From assembly GCA_026874595.1 (NCBI GenBank), contig CM049316.1, forward strand, positions 48,920,695-48,984,694: 64,000 nt of DNA, read 5' to 3'. The position numbers and the translations under genes are program-made. The notes beneath the pieces are model-generated. The model did not search any database. It was given only the letters and a program-made list of their open reading frames with translations, and was not told where the DNA came from. Source of the DNA: Sipunculus nudus. Its lineage: Eukaryota > Annelida > Sipuncula > Golfingiida > Sipunculidae. Below are positions 1 to 12,839 of the stretch, one piece after another (positions within the stretch are counted from its first letter, which is position 1; every line of letters begins with the position of its first letter).

Positions 1-676
1 CCATAGAGATACCATCTTGAAAATGACTTGACTGAATTTATACTCAAATTATTCCACTTCCTCTAAGGAACTGTTGACTATGATATGAAGGCCAGAAAAT
101 TACTACTTTATGACTTATCTTGGAAGAAGTTGAAAAGACCATTTAGTTGTGCAGGAAGTAGGTCAACACAGGTGGCGCCACCTGGAGGTAAAAATCATCT
201 TGCAGTCACACGATCAATATTCCTGTGAAATTTGAAACTGAAGGCTGCAGCAGTTCCTAAGACATTTGGTAACAGACAATACATCATGTATAGAAACACA
301 TCAAGCTGTCATATTTTGCGATCGACAGAATTTGAAGTTCCGTAGCGATGCCATCTTGAATATGACTTGACTGAATTTATACTCAAATTATTCCCCTTCC
401 TCTAAGGAACTGTTAACTATAATATGAAGGCCAAAATATTAATTCTTTATGACTTCTCTCGAAAGAAGTTGAAAAGACCATTTCGTCCCGCAGAAAGTGG
501 GTCAACATAGGTGGCGCCACCTAAAGCTTATTTTTGCATGTCCATCCCATGATCAGTAAAGTTTCATGAAGGTAGCTGCTGTGGCTGTTGAGATATTTGG
601 TAACAGACAGTGGACGGTGGACAGTGGACAGCGGACGCTGCGCCATGGCATAAGTTCACAGAGTGAACTAATAAGG
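1..676 (-). mobile_element. Partial Helitron-like element, minus strand, tandem core
   Basis: Two units of about 340 bp (starting at 1 and 341) each contain GGTGGCGCCACCT (171-183, 511-523). At 600-676 the reverse strand reads a GTTCAC/GTGAAC hairpin followed by TTATGCCATGGCGCAGCGTCC. This is the same start seen on the + strand at about 14420 and 24735. The element runs left out of the window. Confidence 0.6.
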
Positions 677-1889
677 GCTACAAGTGAGAATGGGATATTA
701 GGAAATGACAAGTATATAGAGATGTTTGTTTGGCCATGCTGGTTTATGGAGATAGAGAACAAGAATAATTGCAAACTAATACTCTGACAAGACTGTCATG
801 AAGAAAAACAGTAAAAGTTTTGGGATACTGTGATGCATATGAAAAATATACAGATGGACAGGCAAGTGGACAGAATGGACTAATACCTTTATTTCACTTT
901 CAAGGGAATAGTCCATTTAAGTTTATATATAAGCCTTTTTTTTTTAGCATATCCACTTTTTTCATTAATAGTTTTTATCTGATTCATTTTTTTTATTTAC
1001 AAGTTTTATAAATTTGTAATAAAAAAACCTGAAAATATAAGTTAAAATATTAGAATTCTAAGTTGCAATCATTATATATCCAGAGTGTAGCTCATATTGA
1101 GTCATATTTTGCATACACATCTATTTTATTATTTTTTAATCAAATGTTTAAACTTAATTTAAAAGAAAATAATGCAACAACATGGCATCTACAAGATTAT
1201 TCCTTGAATCCCTATTAAAAAGCTTTGCACATTGGAGTTTTCAGTACATGCTTAATTTTATTCACTGAAATAAAATAAAAGATTCAGTAAATCTGATAAA
1301 AACATCTTTTCAGATAAAGTTTACACACTGTTGGTTGAATGAGGGACAAACATAATCATTATGCTAATAAATAGTCAATTTCACACCTGGTGAAGTTTTT
1401 CTCTTCTGAAGTAAAGCATTACTGATCTGATGAACATCCACACTTTTATAGCAATACACCACTTTGTGGACACAATTAAATGTGCACTTTAATCATTGTA
1501 ACCCTGGTGGTACAATACAAAATCTAAAATGTAGCATAGCCAAGAATAAAATGAAATACAGAAAATTATAACATTCATCTAGTTAATGCACCATCTGTGG
1601 GGGGTGGGGGGGGGGGGGGAGGGATGCAGAGCAGAGGGGAAGCCTGGTAGTAGTGGCCAAGCTGAGCCAAGGCAAGCTGCCTGTGGTTGGTTACATAATG
1701 CAAGTGAAGGCTGTACTACTAGGTGGGCTAGATGTAAACAACACTTGACATGGTGTATGAAAACTTGAATAAAAGCTCCTCTTTTCCATCAATTCCTTTG
1801 AAATTTCAGATTTTAAAAGATTAAATCCTTATGTATATATGCTGTGAAAATTGCCATTGCCAAAATTGGACAAAATTCAAGGTATTGAT
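677..1889. repeat. Diverged repeat segments, inverted copies elsewhere
   Basis: No gene. 1100-1365 is an inverted diverged copy of about 4745-5020. 1370-1830 is an inverted copy of about 13030-13520, including a homopolymer G run (1602-1620) against a C run at about 13263-13280. These are arms of a minus-strand HINE broken by the insertion at 1890. Confidence 0.6.
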
Positions 1890-4285
1890 TTTTAGCTCAG
1901 CTGAATTTCAGTCATGCTGGGCTATAGCACTGGGTCTTTGTCCGTCGTCCTTCCGTCTGTCCATCCGGCCGGCCGTCCGTCCAGCCGTCCCTCCGTTAGC
2001 AGGGCACAAATCGTAACCGTAGGGGCTAGGGCCATGAACCCTATGCAGTATTAGAGGTTCTAAAAAGATCTCCTTGCAAACCTGAAATTAGGTCACTGCG
2101 ACCTATATTCTCGAAGTTATGGGGTGTGTTTGCACCCCCCAGAAATAATTCTTTTAGCCAAAATTTTCATCCCAAACCTTCCATCTTTCACATACAGCAC
2201 ACCTACCAACAGGGGAAGAACCATAATTATTTTGAGGTCACAAGGTCAAAGGTCAAGGTCACAGAACCAACTTCTTTGAAAAGCCTGTGGATGCATTTTA
2301 AGCCAAACCTTTCATCCCAATTCTTTGATCTTTCACATATAGCTCACCTACTAAGTGGGAGAAGAATCCTATAGATGTTGAAGTCACAAGGTCAAAGGTC
2401 AGGGTCACAGGATCCACTTCTTTGAAAAGGTTGTGGACACATTTCAAGCTAGACCTTTCATTCCAAACCTTTCAGCACTGATATCGCTTCTCTGCCAACA
2501 GGGGAAAAGACCTGTTGATTTTGAGGTCAAAGGTCAAGTTCACAGCACCCTCTTCTTGCGTGGAGTCATTTTCAGGCAAACTTTTCAATCTATACTTTCC
2601 ATCTGTCATATATGGCTTACCTACCAAAAGGGGAAGAAGCCTATTGAAGTTGAGTTCAAAAGGTCAAAGATCAAGGTCACAATATTGTTCTAAATGCTTG
2701 TGAGCATATTTCAAGTGAAACTGTTCAACCCAAACCTTCAGTCTTTCACATATGCCACATCTATGCATCACTCAATGTGATTCAAACTTCATATTTATGG
2801 GTCTTTTTGCATGAAGAAATTACTAATTGATTTTGAGGTCAGCTGGTCAGGAGGTTAAAGGTTGCAGGTCTAAGTTATTCACTCATTGGTTGCCAAGTAA
2901 TTACACCAGGCCAGATGTAATTGGTTAGTAGTTACCCATCATTTAGAAAGAATCCAGTTGATATGTGGGCAAAAGGCCAAGGTCATAGGTCAGGTCAACT
3001 TATTTTGTAGACCATCTCTATTTTTCTTGTATATATAAGCTTGCACTCCAGCTGGTACATCTCACCGTGTGGCTGTAATTGTGAGTGACACTGGTGACAT
3101 ATGACTCCCTTTTGTATCAGGCTATTAAGTGATAAGGCTGAGTGATGGGTACCTCGTTACTGCATAACAAAACACTGTTGTTGGAATACTTCAGCCAGGA
3201 ATTAACACTATGAGAGTATAATATTAAGGTTTAGCTACTGATTTATAAGATGATGGGAACATTTTGCAGTTTATTTTATGGAATCATAGCAATAAACTTA
3301 GTTTCCTAGATATCTGAATATTTTTATGTAAATCACCACATATAAAAGCAAGTGTTTGTTCTCATAATATGTGGATGTGTACTTGATTTAGGATGGCTTT
3401 ATTTTATTACAAGACTCTAAGTCATGCTTTCTGCATTTCTTTTCTTTCAGGTTTTGCAGTTTACCAACCCTGCTGACCCCATTGAAAAGCAGAGTGATAA
3501 TAAAAAATATTGGACCTACACTTTTACATTTGCATATCTGTAAATCTGATATGAGCGCCTGAACATGCCTTTTGAATTGTTTTGGACATTCATTACTGTA
3601 ACATCATTTGGAGAATTATCCCCAAGTTTGGCCTCCTATTGGAGGATGTGTGATATCAAATGTCAGACTTGTCAGAAATCCATTATGTCTGCCAGTTGGC
3701 CACCTTAGAAATCCTTTTTTCAGTGCAGTTTCAGTAATTTTCCTTCAATTTTTGGTCCGATTTAGAGAATGGTTGTTGTCTGAATTCAGACCTGTCAGAA
3801 GTCCAAAATGGCCACCAGGCAACCATCTTTAAATTAATATTAATGTAATCTTGCAAAGGATTGAGTCAAATATTTCTTAATAAATATTATCATCATATAT
3901 GAAAGTGCAGTACAGTTGGCTTGTATTGAATAAAAATTCATACAGAAGCACCTGTTTCTCAATAATTCTTGCATGGATTTCCTTGATTTTTTGCTATATA
4001 TTTTGATCTTATATTGCCCTTTGTTGTGTTCCTTTTGAAACTGACAGATATCAAGTAAGCTATGGGAATAGTTCTGGATACCTTAACAATCATACATTTT
4101 CCTCAGACCATCAATTCAGTGTGTTTTAACCAGACATAGGTGATATATATTTCTGTTGTCGTAGAAAATTTCAACAAATTGGCAAATTGGTTCTTCAAAA
4201 TTTGACTGGAAGTTGTGAATCTCAGCCCATGATGTCGCAGGTCATGCTTGGCAGCTGAGCATCATGACCCATGGGTCACTTGTTT
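1890..4285 (+). mobile_element. HINE/Helentron-like element with AGGTCA-rich core
   Basis: It starts TTTAGCTCAGCTGA (1890), followed by GTCCGTCCGT-rich sequence, and ends GCAGCTGAGCATCATGACCC plus ATGGGTCACTTGTTT (4248-4285). The core has 160-170-bp spaced units with AAGGTCAAAGGTCA/AAGGTCACAG half-sites (2226-3000) and one near-perfect AGGTCACTGCGACCT at 2090-2104. It is nested in a minus HINE: the flanks at 1889 and 4286 join to a sequence continuous near 10220-10260. Confidence 0.65.
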
Positions 4286-5160
4286 ATTAATGCTAATAAC
4301 ATGAAAAATTTGCAAAATTCAGATCTAATATTGGGTAAACAATTGAATCTTGATTAAATAAAGTTATATTCCTGAAAAAAAAGTCTCCAGCTTCAGCATT
4401 TCTCATGTTAAGTGAGCAAATATATTTACTGATTTTTTAAATTTTGCATTATATTTGGGCCCATAACTTCAAAATAATACCCAATACTGACCTAATTTTT
4501 GGTATGTGCATAGAAAATGTATGGAAGAATAAGAATTCTAAATATGATCAAAAACAGATCAGTTGTTTTGATATTAGGCAGCCTTGAAGTGTAACAATGG
4601 TTTTTTAGCTCAGCTGACTATAAGTCATCTGAGCTATAGTCATGGTCCATTGTCCCTCGTCCGTTCCTCTGTCTGTCCGTCCGTCCGTCTGTCCGGATGT
4701 CCGTCCGTAAGACTGGCACGTTTCGACACCTATGGGATAGTAATTAGCACAATGATATTGTTTGTCCCTCATTCAACCAACAGTGTGTATACTTTATTTG
4801 AAAAGATGTTTTATTTTATGAAATTTACTGAATCTTTTGTTTTATTTTGGTGAATAAAATTAAGCATGTACTGAAAACTCCAATGTGCAAAACTTTTTAA
4901 TAGTGATTCAAGGAATATTCTTGTAGATGCCATGTTGTGGCATTATTTTCTTTTAACTTCAGTTTAAACATTTATGATTTAAAAATAATAAAATATATGT
5001 GTATGTATAATATGACCCAATATGAGCTACACTGGATATATGATGATTGCAACTTTTGCAACAATTCTAATATTTTAACTTATAGTTTCAGTTATTTACT
5101 CTGTATATATAATGATTGCAACTTTTGCAACAATTCTAATATTTTAACTTATATTTTCAG
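4286..5160. repeat. HINE fragments and a 68-bp tandem duplication
   Basis: 4286-4600 is a minus HINE interior like 10240-10560 reversed. 4604-4755 is a plus HINE 5' end (AGCTCAGCTGACTATAAGTC) that stops abruptly. 5044-5160 has two copies of a 68-bp unit beginning GATTGCAACTTTTGCAAC. No gene. Confidence 0.6.
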
Positions 5161-7636
5161 TTTTTAGCTCAGCTGACTTTAAGTCATCTGAGCTATAGTC
5201 GTGGGCCATTGTCCGTCGTCCGTCTGTCTGTCCGTCCGTCCGTCCGTAAGACTGGCACGTTTCGACACCATTGGACCTACGAATCTGAAATTCGGCATAC
5301 AGTTAGATGTCTCCAAAATCTCCTACCATGCCGAAAATTGGGTCAATAGGACTTTGTTCCTTTGAGATATTAAGGAAAAACCTTAATTTTTTATTAGAAA
5401 TCTATTTTCACACTTCAGGACTGCCTAATATCAAAACCACTCATCTGGTTTTCTTCATATTTACCATAAATATTCCTCTATATAGTTCCCATGTACATGC
5501 CAGAAATTAAGTCAGTATTATTTAATTTTAAAAAGTTATGACTTTTTTTCAGTAATACAACTTTAATTGATCAAAATTTAATTGTATACCAAAAATTAGA
5601 TCAAAATCTGTAAAATTTTTTTAAATATTGGCAAAAATATAAAATCGGTACCTTAAATTTTGCCCAAGTTTGACCATGGCATGTTTTTTTCCTGTAAGTA
5701 CTGTGGATTTGATTTTCACAGCATGTTTTTGTAAGCAATTTGTCTGTTGAAACCAGTTGATCAAAAACTGTAGATTTTATTCAAGTTTTCAAGCACCATG
5801 TCACATATTGTTTACATCAAGCTAGTGTAATGCAGTTTGCTAGAGCTCAGCTCCCCAGCTTCAGCTCTAAGTTCCTTAAATTTAGCATACAGTTAGATGT
5901 CTCCAAAATCCCCTACCATGCCAAGAATTTGATTTCTAGGACTTAATTCCTTCAAAATATTAATGAAAAACTTCATTTTTCCATTAAAAACCCATTGTTA
6001 CACTGTAAGACTGCCTAATATCAAAACCACTGATCTGACTTTGATCATATATAATATACCTTTTTTTCTATACATTCGCTATGCACATGCCAGAAATGAT
6101 GTCAGTATTGCGTAATTGTTTTAAGTTATGGGCCCAAACATAATGCACTTTTTAAAAAATCAAGAAATATATTTACTCCCTTAACAAGAGGATTGCTGAA
6201 GCTAGAGATTTTTTGTCAGAGATGTAACATTATTTAATCAAGACTCATTTGAATATAAAAAATCAGTTATGAATTTTTCAAATTTTATAAGTTATTAGCA
6301 TAAATATAAAATTAGTACCTTAAATTTTGCCCAACGTTGACCATGGCCATTTGTTTCCTGAGAGCACTGTTGATATAATTTTCATATCATGCACACAAGG
6401 ATTTCATCTTTGTATTTCAGAAAGCTGAAAGAAATTGGCCAAATATTGTAGCTTTTATTAATGTTTTTATGAGACCATGTCAGACCCAGGCTCTCTCCAG
6501 CCCCTCTTGAGTCACCTGTATGTTGATCTTGTTGACCTTTCATCAGATTATGCACGCTTGAGGGAAGCATACACTGGGGCAGCCAGGCAGCTAATGCCCA
6601 GCCACAGTTGATCCAGGTGTCCAACCCAACTCATCTAGTAGTTATTTGTTAGTTGATGAGTAAGAGGAAATTAACTTGCAGTTACTGATGATGTGAGAAT
6701 CTTGTATGGATGGATAGAATGTCAGTGTCAATGTTATTCCAAATAACACCATGCAGTCACCTATGGTATTTTTCAGTTAAATTTTAATGATGAAAAAATA
6801 AATCATATTATTCATTACTAATCATTAGGGATCATATGAAGGAAATTAATGATAGACAAAGATGCAGTTGATAATATTAATCTAGATTCCTACTGTGTCT
6901 AGTGTGTAGATTGATGTGAAAGTAGTCCAAAGTGAATATATTACATTTATTTTTTTTAATATAAATAAAAGCCATAAAACCAGGTACTTATGATCATTAT
7001 TTAAATTTGTGAATTTTGTATATTCTGGATTCTCAACATCATTGTTTGGCTAAAACTGAATAAATACTAGACATGGTGCGAATGCTTTGCAAATGTATTT
7101 GAATACGAATATTAATATATACTGCATTAAAAAATTTTATTGCATAAGAATGGGAGTTCAGGTAAAAATGAAAGTATTCGAATACCAGTGCAGATACTTT
7201 CAAAATGTATTCATGCATGCATTCATGAATATATTCTATAATATTATTTCAATAATCATTTCAGTTATATTTTATTTTAAAAAATCATATGATTTTCTTA
7301 TTATTTTTTTTTCAATAAAAATTATATTGGCACAATATTTGTTATTAAATTTTAATAAATAGTTAAACTCTTTTATTATATGTGCTGCTTATAAGTTATA
7401 TGGCCAAGTCAAAATCTGTGTGACAGAAGCACTCCATTTGTTAATAAAATAAATGAAATCAATCCTCTTCCCTGTCTCCAAAGATACTATCAAAATCATA
7501 CATGAGCTAAACACCAACAACTCGTAATAAAGCTTATATTTATTACCACACAAAACCAGCATATGCCTCTTTCCCAAATCATATTTTTTATCATATATAA
7601 CAGCTGAGCGCCGTGACCCATGGGTCCCTTGTTTAT
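5161..7636 (+). mobile_element. HINE-A type element, complete by its ends
   Basis: Hairpin start AGCTCAGCTGACTTTAAGTC (5164) with GTCCGTCCGT run. The end is CAGCTGAGCGCCGTGACCCA plus TGGGTCCCTTGTTT (7601-7636). The inverted match between the start (AGCTCAGCTG) and the segment before the terminal palindrome (CAGCTGAGC) is the subterminal inverted repeat of Helentrons. No ORF of replicase type. Confidence 0.65.
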
Positions 7637-8867
7637 GGAAAACGGAGGTTTTTCCTTAATATCTCAAAGGAACGAAGTCCTAATGACCCAATTTTCGGTA
7701 TGGTAGGAGATTTAGGGGACATCTAATGGTATGCAGAATTTTGGATTCGTAGGTCCAACAGTTTTAAAACGTGCCCTGTTAACGGCCGGATAGACGGACG
7801 ACGGACAAAGGACCACGACTATAGCTCAGATGACTTATAGTCAGCTGAGCTAAAAACTCTATCTGATTTTGCTTAATTTTTGGCGAACTACATTTTCTTA
7901 GATTTTATAGGGTAAAAACTAAAAAACCTTTAAAAATCTTCTTCTCCGAAACAGCCAAATTGTCCAATATTTCACAGAAATGATTCCTAGAACAACTATC
8001 TCAAGTTTGTTTGAATGGTCAAGTAAGGTGATTTTTGGCCAAGTTACAGAAAGTTGAACTTAGTCATCTGTCCAAAAAAGCATACTAAAATTACAATCTC
8101 AGAAATGGCTGGAGCTATCATCACCGAATGTTATGCAAATGTTGGTCACATGAGTCATATTTGAAATTGAGGTATTGGTCGTGCCACCTGCATCGACCTT
8201 TTCTTTACAGGGGTCATCAGTACATTAAACCATAATTTCTCGCGAATAGCAGGAGCTACCATCCCAAAATTGTGTGCACAAATCTGTCACATATCAAATG
8301 TTGTGCGATTGTGTGTTTTGTGGCGCCACCTGCATTAACTTACATTTTATGGGGGAAAAGCTAAAAAAAAAAAACTTTGAAAATCTTCTTCTCAAAAATC
8401 ATTCAGCCAATTGGTTCAATATTTCACAGAAATGATCCCAGAGACCAGCTCTCTCAAGTTTGTTCAAATGCATTTGTCCGAATATAGGAATTTGAAATTA
8501 GTCATTTGGCAAGCAAGAATACTAACATAACAATCTCAAAAACAATAGGAGCTAAATTTTGTGCAAATGTTGGACACATGAGTCATATTTGAAATAGCAG
8601 TTTTTATGGCACCACCTACATCGCCCTGTTTTTTACAGTTTGAAACCTTGAAATTTTAGCAACTTTCAGCTTTAAAATGTTTTTTGATGAAACTGTCAAG
8701 CAGAATGGTTTAATGGTTCTGTTAACAGGGCATGTTTAGATGACCCCAAAATCTCCTATCATGCCAAATACTGAGTCACTAGGACTTTGTTCCTTCGAGA
8801 TATTAAGGAAAAACCACCGTTTTCCGTTATAAACCCATTGTTAAACTTCAGGACAGCCTTATATCAA
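7637..8867. repeat. HINE 5' fragment (minus) and Helitron-type core units
   Basis: 7640-7858 is a minus-strand HINE start (ends TAGTCAGCTGAGCTAAAAA). 7870-8700 has core sequence of the family seen at 14530, 21360 and 24900 (AATTGTCCAATATTTCACAG), with GGCGCCACC at about 8322. No gene. Confidence 0.55.
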
Positions 8868-11800
8868 AACAAGGGACCTATGGGTCACGGCGCTCAGCTG
8901 TTATAAATGATAAAAAAATATGATTTAGAAATGAGGCACATGCTGGTTTTGTGTGGTAACAAATATAAGCTGTACATATTATGAGTTGTTGTTGTTTAGC
9001 CTATGTATGATTTTGATAGTACCTTTGGAGACAGGGAAGAGGATTGATTTCATTTATTTTATTAACAAATGGAGTACTATTGTCACACAGATTTTGACTT
9101 GGCCATATAACTTATAAGCAGAACATATAAGAGTAACTATTTATTAAAAAAATTACAAATATTGTCCCAAATATAATTTTTATTAAAAATAATAAGAGAA
9201 TTGTATGATTTTTTAAAATGAAATATAACTGAAATGATTATTAAAATAATATTAAAGAATATATTCATGAATGCATTCATGAATACATTTTGAAAGTATT
9301 TGCACTGGTATTCATATACTTTCATTTTTACCTGAATTCCCATTCTTTATGCAAGAAATTTTATAATGGAGTACATATTCATATTTATTTTTAAATACAA
9401 TTGCAAAGTATTCACACCATGTCTGGTATTTATTCAGTTTTCACCAAACAATGATGTTGAGAATCCAGAATATACAAAATTCACACATTTAAATAATGAT
9501 CATAAGTACCTGGTTGTATAAATGTAATATATTCATTTTGGACTTATTTCACATCAATGTACACACTAGACACAGTAGGAATCTAGATTGATATTATCAA
9601 CTGCATCTTTGTCTATCATTAAATTCCTTCATATGGTCCCTAATGATTAGTAATGAATAATATGATTTACTTTTTTTATCATTAAAATTGAACTGAAAAA
9701 TACCAAAGATGACTGCATAGGGTTATTTGCAATACGTGACGTTCTATCCATCGATACAAGATTCTTATATCATCAGTAACTGCCAGTTTATTTCCTGTTA
9801 TTATAAACTAACAAATTTCTTGTCTATTTTTCTTTTATTTGTTATTAAAAACCAATAAAAATTTATTAATTTATTGTTTATTGTTATGTTGTTGGTTAAA
9901 ACTACTAGATGAGTTGTGTTGGACACCTAGATCAACTGTGGCTGGCCATAAGCTGCCTGGCTGCCCCAGTGTATGCCTCGCCTCAAGCATGCGTAATTTG
10001 CTGAAAGTTCAACAAGATCAACATACAGGTGACTCAAGAGGGGCTGGAGAGAGCCAAGGTCTGACATGGTCTCATAAAAACATTAATAAAAGCTACATTT
10101 TTTGGCCAATTTCTTTCAGCTTTCTAAACTAAAAAGCTGAGATCCTAAGGTGTGCATGATATGAAAATTATATCAACAGTGCTCACAGGAAACATACGTG
10201 CCATGGTCAAAGTTGGGCAAAATTTAAGGTACTTATTTTATATTTATATTAATAACTTATAAAATTTGAAAAATTCAGAACTAATTTTGGGTATTCAATT
10301 GAATCTTGATTAAATAATGTTACATCCCTGACAAAAAAATCTCTAGCTTCAGCAATCCCCTTGTTAAGGGAGTAAATATATTTCTTGATTTTTTACAAAT
10401 GCATTATGTTTGGGCCCATAAATTAAAACAATTACGCAATACTGACATCATTTCTGGCATGTGCATAGAGAATGTATACAAAAATATGTATATTATATAT
10501 GGTTAAAGTCAGATCAGTGGTTTTGATGTTAGGCAGTCTTGAAGTGTAACAATGGGTTTTTAATGGAAAAATGAAGTTTTTCATTAATATCTCGAAGGTA
10601 TTAAGTCCTAGTGACGAAAATCTTGGCATGGTAGGGGATTTTGGAGACATCTAATTGTATGCCAAATTTTAGGAACTCGCTGAGCTGAAGCTTGGGAGCT
10701 CAGCGCTTGCAAACTGCATAACACTAGCTTGATGTAAACAATATGTTACATGGTGCTTGAAAACTTTAATAAAATCTACAGTTTTTGATCAACTGGTTTC
10801 AAAATTTTGGTGGTAACAGACAAAATGCTAACAAAAACATGCTGTGAAAATAAAATTCACAGTACTTCCAGGAAAAAAACGTGCCATGGTCAAAGTTGGG
10901 CAAAATTTAAGGTACCAATTTTTTATTTTTGTTAATATTTTAAAAAATTTAAAAGATTTTGATCTAATTTTGGGTATATAATTTAATTTTGATTAATTAA
11001 AGTTATATTACTGGAAAAAGAGTCCATAGTTTTAACATGTTTTGTGTTAAGTGATCAAATATCTTTCCTGATTTTTTACAAAATGCATTATGTTACGGCC
11101 CATAATTTTTTTAAAATTATATAACACAGACATAATTTCTGGCATGTACATAGGAACTATATAGAGGTGTTATGTGGTAAGAGGTGTTAATATCTATTAT
11201 AAATAATTACTGATTTTAACGCAATATTTTGGTACACATAAGATCAGTTACCAGTTCAGCAGATGGAAAGACAGATAGAGTGACAGGGAGAAATGATAAT
11301 AGCCTAAATTGCTGTACCAAAGCATTGTCTACCATTGTAAGACAGGTGTTTGGATTCCGATCTCCATATGTTGGTTAGCATACAGGTTTAGAAAAGAAGC
11401 TGATAAATGAGTATTTTAATGGACATAATTTCTGAATGCAGACAACCAGTGATTACTATAGACTGGTATAATTGTTATAGCCATGTGAACGTAAACTTAA
11501 TCAAGTAAGTCGAAATAGATTCTGTTATTATAGGCACCAGCAGAAGCCAGGTTTAGATCTGGATGACAGTGTAAAATGATATAAAAGTCAAAGGTACAGT
11601 GAATACCGGCCTACGCATAAGGCAGTAATTTAGGACAGGAAAACAGTACCAAAAGTGAGTCAGTAAGTAGCTGGGTCACACAGAATTGATCAGGAGACAA
11701 ATATATACCCTGAATATATTAATGACAGGAATATAATGATATTACATGAGCTTTAGGTAAAACAAGGAAAAAGTTTGTGCGTAGGCGAAAGCCGAAGCCA

Positions 11801-12394
11801 TATATGGTTATCTAAACATTCAGGTATGTCATAATGACACACATCCAATATCCAATAGAAAAAGTGTAAGATGATGTAAAGGGTTGTGACGTAGTAATAC
11901 TGATACAAAAACCTGTGTTGGGCTGGGAACTGGCAGACAGACCCACGCCATCATCAACATGTAAACCAAGACAACTGGAAATAAAACAGCACAATATCCA
12001 ACTTGGACTGTCTCAGTTATTCACCTGACGCGCCGTGTGACTGTGTTATGGCCAGGGAAGAACTCCCCTAATTCCCCGTTGTAACAGAGGAAGAGGTTTT
12101 GGTAAATATGAGGAAAAACAGATGAGTGGTTTTGATATAAGGCAGTCCTGAAGTGTGAAAATAGGTTTTTAATAAAAAATTGAGGTTTTTCCTTAATTTC
12201 TCAAAGGAACGAAGTCACAAAGACCCAGTTTTCGCCTTGGTAGGTGATCTTGGGGACATCTAACATTATGCCGAATTTTGGATTCCTAGGTCTTACGGTT
12301 TCAAAACGTGCCACATCTACGGACGGACAGACAGACAGAAGACAGACAATGGACCACAACTTTACCTCAGATGACTTATAGTCAGCTGAGCTAA
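8868..12394 (-). mobile_element. HINE-A type element, minus strand, carrying a solo LTR
   Basis: Its 3' end is AACAAGGGACCTATGGGTCA/CGGCGCTCAGCTG (8870-8902, reversed) and its 5' end is ACTTATAGTCAGCTGAGCT at 12375-12394. It shares its tail with 5161-7636 and 57722-62038. With 6640-7620 its tail forms a large imperfect inverted repeat centred near 8250. Subtracting the solo LTR at 11168-12086 leaves about 2.6 kb. Confidence 0.65.
11168..12086 (+). mobile_element. Solo LTR, 919 bp
   Basis: The ends are TGTTATGTGG and CCCGTTGTAACA (TGTTA/TAACA inverted). GAGG is duplicated at 11164-11167 and 12087-12090. The paralogous sequence near 58600-58625 (reversed) is uninterrupted across GAGG, an empty-site control. 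AATAAA at 11980-11985 fits a polyadenylation signal within an LTR. No internal coding region remains. The family is not identified. Confidence 0.8.
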
Positions 12395-12511
12395 CCAGTG
12401 ATATGTTTTCGATCATATTTAATATGCATATTCTTCCATACATTTCCTATGTACATACCAAAAATTAGATCAGTATTGCTTAATTTCTTGAAGTTAGTGG
12501 CCCAAACATAA

Positions 12512-12756
12512 TGTAGGGAAGATGCCTGTAATTTAATTTTATAAGCGTATGCATTGCTATGAGCGTTAGTGGTATACGGGGAGATCCTGGGTCAAAGGTG
12601 AGAGGGAACGGATGCGGGCGGGAGGAAGAAAGTTATGGTTAGCTGGCTGATACATACAGCCTAGGATTGTAGGTAAATGAAGTGAATAAACATTGTTTCT
12701 CCCATGGAACTGTCACCCTTATCTGTCATGGGAACCTGAGCACGTGTATTATGACA
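12512..12756 (+). mobile_element. Second solo LTR, 245 bp
   Basis: Starts TGTAGGGAAGATGCC, ends GTATTATGACA. The duplication ATAA is at 12508-12511 and 12757-12760. The empty site CCCAAACATAATGCACTTTT occurs at about 6132. AATAAA at 12685-12690. Different family from the 919-bp one. Confidence 0.75.
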
Positions 12757-12779
12757 ATAATGCACTTATTAACAAAACA

Positions 12780-12781
<2 letters not shown>

Positions 12782-12838
<57 letters not shown>
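12782..12838. repeat. (TA)n microsatellite, 57 bp
   Basis: Uninterrupted alternating AT/TA run. Confidence 0.98.

Positions 12839-12839
<1 letters not shown>

Noticed and set aside
3452-3539. Exon-like segment after a good pyrimidine tract (TTTCTTTCAG|GTTTTGCAG), VLQFTNPADPIEKQ...
   Set aside because: It lies inside a HINE element and shows no resemblance to CLCC1; the donor is weak and the frame stops at once.
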